7,616 bases of DNA from JAHEEL01 sp034660035. Lineage in GTDB: Bacteria; Actinomycetota; Acidimicrobiia; Spongiisociales; UBA5794. The notes under the pieces are model-generated. The model made no database searches. It saw only the letters and a program-made list of their open reading frames with translations, and was not told where the DNA came from. The DNA lies in the NCBI GenBank assembly GCA_034660035.1, contig JAYEIJ010000175.1, positions 1-7,616 of the forward strand, given 5' to 3'. Each line of letters starts with the position of its first letter. Position 1 is the first letter of the stretch. Of this stretch, positions 1 through 7,616 are shown in pieces. The position numbers and the translations under genes were made by a program.

Positions 1-7
1 CCGGATC

Positions 8-50
8 GTTTGTGCCTACGTTCACACTCTTTGTGTACGTAAGCACAAAC
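8..50 (-). repeat. Imperfect inverted repeat with 18-bp arms downstream of rpoC
   Basis: Arm 8-25 (GTTTGTGCCTACGTTCAC) pairs with arm 33-50, leaving a 7-base loop at 26-32. Sixteen of 18 positions match as DNA. In minus-strand RNA one of the two mismatches (16 with 42) becomes a G-U pair, so the fold is better in the rpoC sense transcript. It lies 17 bases beyond the palindrome at 68-97, making two hairpins in tandem. It may be a backup terminator, an RNA processing or stability element, or a dyad protein-binding site. No U-tract is visible before the window ends. Confidence 0.5.
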
Positions 51-67
51 GACGGAGGGGATGCGCG

Positions 68-97
68 ACGGAGGCGGCCCGTACGGGCCGCCTCCGT
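68..97 (-). terminator. Perfect 30-bp GC-rich palindrome just after rpoC, putative terminator or 3' end hairpin
   Basis: Bases 68-97 are perfectly self-complementary: ACGGAGGCGGCCCGT followed by its exact reverse complement. As RNA this gives a 13-bp stem with a GUAC loop. It begins 22 bases beyond the rpoC stop codon. No run of U follows on the minus strand, so it is not a classic intrinsic terminator; GC-rich U-less hairpins are often predicted as terminators in actinobacteria, and a role in 3' end stabilisation is equally possible. Being symmetric, it could also act on transcripts entering from the plus strand. Confidence 0.55.
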
Positions 98-119
98 TCG
101 ATCGTCTTCGTTGCTTCGG

Positions 120-4055
<3,936 letters not shown>

Positions 4056-4061
4056 CAGTTG

Positions 4062-4066
4062 CTCCC
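4062..4066 (-). promoter_or_regulatory. Ribosome binding site of rpoC
   Basis: GGGAG on the minus strand lies six bases before the GTG start of rpoC and within the 18-base gap after the rpoB TGA. It decides the GTG start, because no other start codon lies in the gap at a suitable distance. Confidence 0.7.
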
Positions 4067-4073
4067 GTCAGCC

Positions 4074-7000
4074 TCAGATATTGATTTCTAGTTCGGCCTT
4101 CTCAGGCCGTGAGATGTCGATCCCGAGGGATGCCGCCGTGCGGAACATGTCCTCCTCGATCTCCTTGAACTCGACTTCCTCACCGGCCGAGAGCATCTCG
4201 ACGTTGAGGCACAAGCTCTGCATCTCCTTGACGAGAACCTTGAACGACTCGGGGATACCGGGTTCCGGAATGTTCTCGCCCTTGACGATCGCCTCGTAGA
4301 CTTTCACGCGACCTCGCACGTCGTCCGACTTGATCGTCAGAACTTCCTGGAGGGCGTACGCGGCGCCGTACGCTTCGAGCGCCCACACCTCCATCTCTCC
4401 GAAGCGCTGACCACCGAACTGCGCCTTACCGCCCAACGGCTGCTGAGTGATCATCGAGTATGGGCCGGTTGACCGAGCGTGGATCTTGTCGTCGACGAGG
4501 TGGACCAGCTTCAAGATGTACATGTACCCGACGGTGATGGGCGAATCGAACGGTTCACCGGAGCGACCGTCGAACAGCTTCGCCTTTCCGACGCCGTTGA
4601 CCATGACGTCTCCGTCGCGGTTCGGGAGCGTGTTGTCGAGGATCTTGAGAATCTCGTCCTCGTGTGCACCGTCGAAGACGGGCGTCGCCGTCTTGGTCCA
4701 CGGCCTGGCACCCTTGGCTCCCGGGCTCACCAGATCGTCGAACGAATCCCACCCGCGAGACGCCGCCCAACCGAGATGGACCTCGAGGACCTGACCGAGG
4801 TTCATACGGGACGGGACACCGAGCGGCGACAGGATGATGTCGACCGGGGTGCCGTCCGGCAGGAACGGCATGTCCTCTTCCGGGAGGATCTTCGCGATAA
4901 CGCCCTTGTTGCCATGGCGGCCGGCGAGTTTGTCGCCCTCCGAGATCTTCCGCTGCTTGGCAACGTAGACACGCACGAGTTCGTTCATGCCGGGCGGAAG
5001 GTCGTGGCCCTCGTCCCGACGGAACTCCTTCACGGCGATCGCTTTCCCGGTTTCTCCGTGTGGAACCTTGAGGGATACGTCGCGAACCTCACGGGCCTTC
5101 TCCCCGAAGATCGCCCTCAGAAGGCGCTCCTCCGGCGTCAGTTCGGTCTCGCCCTTCGGCGTGATCTTCCCAACGAGATAGTCCCCGGGACCGACGTCCG
5201 CACCGATCCGGATGATGCCCTGATCGTCGAGATCGGCAAGCACCTCTTCAGCCACGTTCGGGATATCACGTGTGATCTCCTCGGCACCCAGCTTGGTGTC
5301 GCGAGCCTCGATCTCGTGCTCTTCGATGTGGACCGAGGTGAGCAGGTCGTCCTTGACGAGGCGATCCGAGAGGATGATCGCATCCTCATAGTTGTAACCG
5401 TTCCACGGCATGAACGCGACGAGCAGGTTGCGGCCCAGCGCGAGCTCGCCGTCTTCCGTCGAGGGACCGTCTGCCAGGACAGTGCCGGCCTTGACGATGT
5501 CGCCCTCGGCGATGATCGGCTTCTGGTTGATCGACGTTCCCTGGTTCGAGCGTTCGAACTTGAGGAGAGGGAGCCGATGCTTCCTGTTGGAACCCTTCGC
5601 TTTCACGACGATCTCGTCGCCGGTCACTTCCACGATCTCACCGTCGACCGGTGAGAGGATGACGTCGCCGGAGTCGACCGCCGCGCGAGCTTCCATCCCG
5701 GTTCCGACAAGCGGGGCGTCGGTCGTGATGAGAGGGACCGCCTGACGCTGCATGTTCGATCCCATCAGGGCACGGTTCGCATCGTCGTGCTCGAGGAAGG
5801 GAATGAGTGCAGTCGAAACAGAGACGAGTTGCTTGGGAGAGACGTCCATGTAGTCGACTTCGATGGGCTCCACCGAATCGATCTCACCGCCGGTCTTGCG
5901 GACGAGGATACGATCATTGGTGAATGAGCCGTCATCATTGAGAGGCGCGTTCGCCTGAGCGATGACGTGACCCTCTTCCTCGGAAGCGGTCAGATAGTCG
6001 ATCTTCTTCGTGACCTTGCCGTCTTTGACCTGTCGGTACGGCGTCTCGATGAATCCGAATCGGTTCACCTTCGCGTACGAGGCGAGAGAGCCGATGAGAC
6101 CGATGTTCGGGCCTTCCGGCGTCTCGATCGGACACATCCGCCCGTAGTGTGATGGATGAACGTCTCGCACCTCGAATCCTGCTCGTTCGCGGGACAAGCC
6201 GCCCGGGCCGAGGGCCGAAAGACGGCGACGGTGCGTCAGGCTGGCCAACGGGTTCGGCTGGTCCATGAACTGGCTCAGCTGGCTCGTGCCGAAGAACTCC
6301 TTGATCGACGCCACGACCGGCCGAATGTTGATCAGCGTCTGCGGAGTGATCGCCTCGGGATCCTGGGTGGTCATCCGCTCTCGAACGACACGCTCGAGAC
6401 GGCTCAACCCGACCCTGATCTGGTTCTGGATCAACTCGCCCACGGTGCGGATGCGGCGGTTCTGGAAGTTGTCGATGTCGTCCGTGTGGTACCCGTCCAC
6501 GCCGTTGTGGAGGGCCATGAGGTAGCGGATGGCATCGAGCATGTCCTCGTCCGACAGGAGGCCGTCCTCACTCTGGTTGTAGGACTCGATGTCGATCTGT
6601 GCCCGCCCCAGCTTCTGGTTCAACTTGTAGCGGCCGACCCTGGTGAGGTCGTAGCGCTTCGGGTTGTTGAAGAGCGTGTTGATGAGACCGCGAGCCGACT
6701 CGACCGTTGTGAGCTCGCCGGGGCGCAGCTTCCGGTAGAGGTCGAGAAGTGCCTCGTCCTTCGTGGAGGTCGGATCCTTCTCCAGCGTCTCCCTGATCAG
6801 TTCGGAGCCGTCGAAGAGGGCAAGGATGTCCTCGTCTGATTCAGCGAGGCCGAGCGCCCGGATGAAGGTTGTGACGAACTGCCGACGTTTGCGATCGACC
6901 CGAACACCGACTGTGCCCTTCTTGTCGACATCGAATTCGAGCCATGCGCCGCGGCCCGGGATGACCTTCGCCGAGTAGATATCCCTATCGGATGTCTTGT

Positions 7001-7433
7001 CGAGATTGACGTCGAAGTAGACGCCGGGGCTCCGGACGAGTTGGCTGACCACGACACGCTCTGTGCCGTTGATGATGAACGTGCCGTTGTCGGTCATCAT
7101 CGGGAAATCACCGAGGAAGACCTGCTGCTCTTTGATCTCGCCGGTCTCTCGGTTGAGGAAACGGGCGGTTACGAAGAGAGGCTTCGAGTAGTTGGCATCA
7201 CGGTCCTTCGCCTCTTCGATCGACTCGGTCGGATCGCCGAAGCGATGGTCGGTCAGTTCGAGGGCGAGGTTGCCGGTGAAGTCCTCGATCGGGGATACCC
7301 CTTCGAAGATCTGCTTCAGACCGCTCTCCAGGAAGCCCTCGAAAGACTCGCGTTGAACGGCGAGGAGATCTGGGACCGGCTGGACTTCGGGCAGCTTGGC
7401 AAAGGAAAGTCGGGTCGAGCGCGCACGGGCCAA
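4074..7433 (-). CDS. rpoB: DNA-directed RNA polymerase subunit beta (RpoB), complete
   Basis: The 1119-residue beta subunit pairs with beta' to form the active site and holds the rifampicin pocket. It begins with the conserved RLSFAKL block and runs through the lobe/protrusion (MMTDNGTFIINGTERVVVSQ at 112-131), the rifampicin region (384-408), the Rif cluster II block (IETPEGPNIGLIGSL, 436-450), NGYNYEDAI (678-686) with the active-site acidic pair E683-D684, KLAGRHGNKGVI (835-846) with the conserved active-site lysines, and the C-terminal GGKAQFGGQRFGEMEVWALE (1001-1020), which contacts beta'. It is about 50 residues shorter than the mycobacterial subunit, mostly because the variable N-terminal extension is absent. 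The TTG start is the only plausible one: an in-frame TGA lies 30 bases upstream, no ATG or GTG lies between, and a strong AGGAGG stands eight bases before it. The stop is TGA. Rifampicin-contact residues Q388, F389, D391, H401, R404, S406, L408 and I447 match the sensitive consensus, while residue 393 is proline where E. coli has asparagine. Confidence 0.99.
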   Translation of the reverse strand: MARARSTRLSFAKLPEVQPVPDLLAVQRESFEGFLESGLKQIFEGVSPIEDFTGNLALELTDHRFGDPTESIEEAKDRDANYSKPLFVTARFLNRETGEIKEQQVFLGDFPMMTDNGTFIINGTERVVVSQLVRSPGVYFDVNLDKTSDRDIYSAKVIPGRGAWLEFDVDKKGTVGVRVDRKRRQFVTTFIRALGLAESDEDILALFDGSELIRETLEKDPTSTKDEALLDLYRKLRPGELTTVESARGLINTLFNNPKRYDLTRVGRYKLNQKLGRAQIDIESYNQSEDGLLSDEDMLDAIRYLMALHNGVDGYHTDDIDNFQNRRIRTVGELIQNQIRVGLSRLERVVRERMTTQDPEAITPQTLINIRPVVASIKEFFGTSQLSQFMDQPNPLASLTHRRRLSALGPGGLSRERAGFEVRDVHPSHYGRMCPIETPEGPNIGLIGSLASYAKVNRFGFIETPYRQVKDGKVTKKIDYLTASEEEGHVIAQANAPLNDDGSFTNDRILVRKTGGEIDSVEPIEVDYMDVSPKQLVSVSTALIPFLEHDDANRALMGSNMQRQAVPLITTDAPLVGTGMEARAAVDSGDVILSPVDGEIVEVTGDEIVVKAKGSNRKHRLPLLKFERSNQGTSINQKPIIAEGDIVKAGTVLADGPSTEDGELALGRNLLVAFMPWNGYNYEDAIILSDRLVKDDLLTSVHIEEHEIEARDTKLGAEEITRDIPNVAEEVLADLDDQGIIRIGADVGPGDYLVGKITPKGETELTPEERLLRAIFGEKAREVRDVSLKVPHGETGKAIAVKEFRRDEGHDLPPGMNELVRVYVAKQRKISEGDKLAGRHGNKGVIAKILPEEDMPFLPDGTPVDIILSPLGVPSRMNLGQVLEVHLGWAASRGWDSFDDLVSPGAKGARPWTKTATPVFDGAHEDEILKILDNTLPNRDGDVMVNGVGKAKLFDGRSGEPFDSPITVGYMYILKLVHLVDDKIHARSTGPYSMITQQPLGGKAQFGGQRFGEMEVWALEAYGAAYALQEVLTIKSDDVRGRVKVYEAIVKGENIPEPGIPESFKVLVKEMQSLCLNVEMLSAGEEVEFKEIEEDMFRTAASLGIDISRPEKAELEINI

Positions 7434-7441
7434 GGGAGGAT

Positions 7442-7448
7442 CCTCCTC
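7442..7448 (-). promoter_or_regulatory. Strong ribosome binding site of rpoB, embedded in a palindrome
   Basis: GAGGAGG on the minus strand ends eight bases before the TTG start of rpoB, a near-perfect match to the anti-Shine-Dalgarno sequence that compensates for the weak start codon. The same bases form part of the perfect 12-bp palindrome GGAGGATCCTCC (7435-7446), so in RNA they can fold as GAGGA/UCCUC with a GGA loop. This could partly hide the site. Confidence 0.8.
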
Positions 7449-7496
7449 GTTTGGATGCGATCAGCGGGAGCTGTGGGCAGGGCTACGGAACGCCTG

Positions 7497-7505
7497 AGAA
7501 TAGCA
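7497..7505 (-). promoter_or_regulatory. Possible second rpoB promoter, extended -10
   Basis: TGC-TATTCT on the minus strand resembles an extended -10 (TGN followed by four of six consensus bases and a TANNNT fit). No convincing -35 lies 16-18 bases upstream. Transcription would start near 7490, about 57 bases before the TTG. It sits immediately after the leader hairpin at 7511-7535, so it may simply be the AU-rich tail of that structure rather than a promoter. Confidence 0.3.
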
Positions 7506-7510
7506 CAAAT

Positions 7511-7535
7511 CCGAGCTAGCGCATAGCTAACCCGG
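7511..7535 (-). promoter_or_regulatory. Leader RNA hairpin between the candidate promoter and rpoB, possible attenuator
   Basis: In minus-strand RNA, CCGGGUUAGC (7535-7526) pairs with GCUAGCUCGG (7520-7511) around a UAUGC loop: ten continuous pairs, two of them G-U. In plus-strand RNA those two would be A-C mismatches, so the fold suits the rpoBC transcript. It is followed by AUUUGUGCUAUUCU, U-containing but not a clean U-tract. Partial termination or RNA processing between rplL and rpoB is known in E. coli; a similar role here is inference. Confidence 0.4.
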
Positions 7536-7580
7536 CTCTGTCTAAAGAGAGTCGTGAAAGAACGTTCAATTTGCAGGAGC

Positions 7581-7610
7581 AACATACAACGAATCCGCCG
7601 ATCTCGTCAA
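7581..7610 (-). promoter_or_regulatory. Candidate sigma-70/SigA-type promoter upstream of rpoB
   Basis: On the minus strand, TTGACG (7605-7610, five of six consensus bases) is separated by 18 bases from TATGTT (7581-7586, four of six, fitting the actinobacterial TANNNT pattern). Transcription would start near 7574, giving a leader of about 140 bases before rpoB. An internal promoter between rplL and rpoB is known in several bacteria, so the position is sensible. Spacing is slightly longer than the ideal 17. Start site is inferred only. Confidence 0.5.
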
Positions 7611-7616
7611 GGTCTT

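Noticed and set aside
4479..5654. Open frame of 391 codons on the plus strand, antisense to rpoB
   Set aside because: Same reasoning: a shadow of conserved rpoB codons with no family resemblance.
7560..7567. GAACGTTC palindrome resembling part of an actinobacterial LexA box
   Set aside because: Only eight bases are symmetric and the actinobacterial box needs a four-base gap between TCGAAC-like arms; expected by chance.
7541..7569. Another promoter-like pair in the leader, TTGAAC, 17 bases, TTTAGA
   Set aside because: The -35 is fair, but the -10 matches only three of six consensus bases and does not fit TANNNT.
7316..7585. Open frame of 89 codons on the minus strand covering the leader and overlapping the rpoB start out of frame
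   Set aside because: Its ATG overlaps the -10 element of the candidate promoter, so it would not be on that transcript; the sequence resembles no leader peptide and continues into rpoB in another frame.

Overview
The window holds one operon fragment read entirely on the minus strand: rpoB (RNA polymerase beta subunit) followed by rpoC (beta' subunit). Both genes are complete, and together they fill about 96% of the 7616 bases. Both proteins look actinobacterial. RpoB keeps long stretches close to the Mycobacterium sequence as I remember it. RpoC carries the roughly 90-residue charged helical insertion near residues 139-228 that is characteristic of actinobacterial beta' subunits, and it lacks the large insertions of the E. 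coli subunits. Base composition is GC-rich (about 60% by eye) and the genes start with TTG and GTG. A deep-branching actinobacterial class such as Acidimicrobiia is a guess that the sequence alone cannot prove.

Reading in the direction of transcription, positions 7616 to 7434 are a 183-base leader. It has a good candidate sigma-70-type promoter (-35 at 7605-7610, -10 at 7581-7586), a 10-bp RNA hairpin at 7511-7535, a possible second extended -10 at 7497-7505, and a strong Shine-Dalgarno site that lies inside a short palindrome just before the TTG start. rpoB follows (7433-4074). After 18 bases that include a GGGAG ribosome binding site comes rpoC (4055-120). The 119 bases after rpoC contain two strong inverted repeats, a perfect 30-bp palindrome (68-97) and an imperfect 18-bp-arm hairpin (8-50). 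They probably end or process the rpoBC transcript. No gene is visible in either flank; rplL would be expected beyond 7616 and rpsL beyond position 1, but neither is in the window.

The two proteins are the catalytic core of RNA polymerase. They assemble with alpha and omega and are steered by sigma factors. All catalytic hallmarks are present, including the Mg-binding aspartates, the bridge helix, the trigger loop and the beta active-site lysines.

The most unusual observation is in RpoC. The second structural zinc site, four cysteines in most bacterial beta' subunits, has lost all four ligands: three align as Asp, Ser and Ser, and the fourth is missing from a shortened loop. The first zinc site is intact. 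Apart from that and the structured leader and trailer, this is an ordinary housekeeping locus; I see no mobile element, CRISPR array, RNA gene or new defence-type system.
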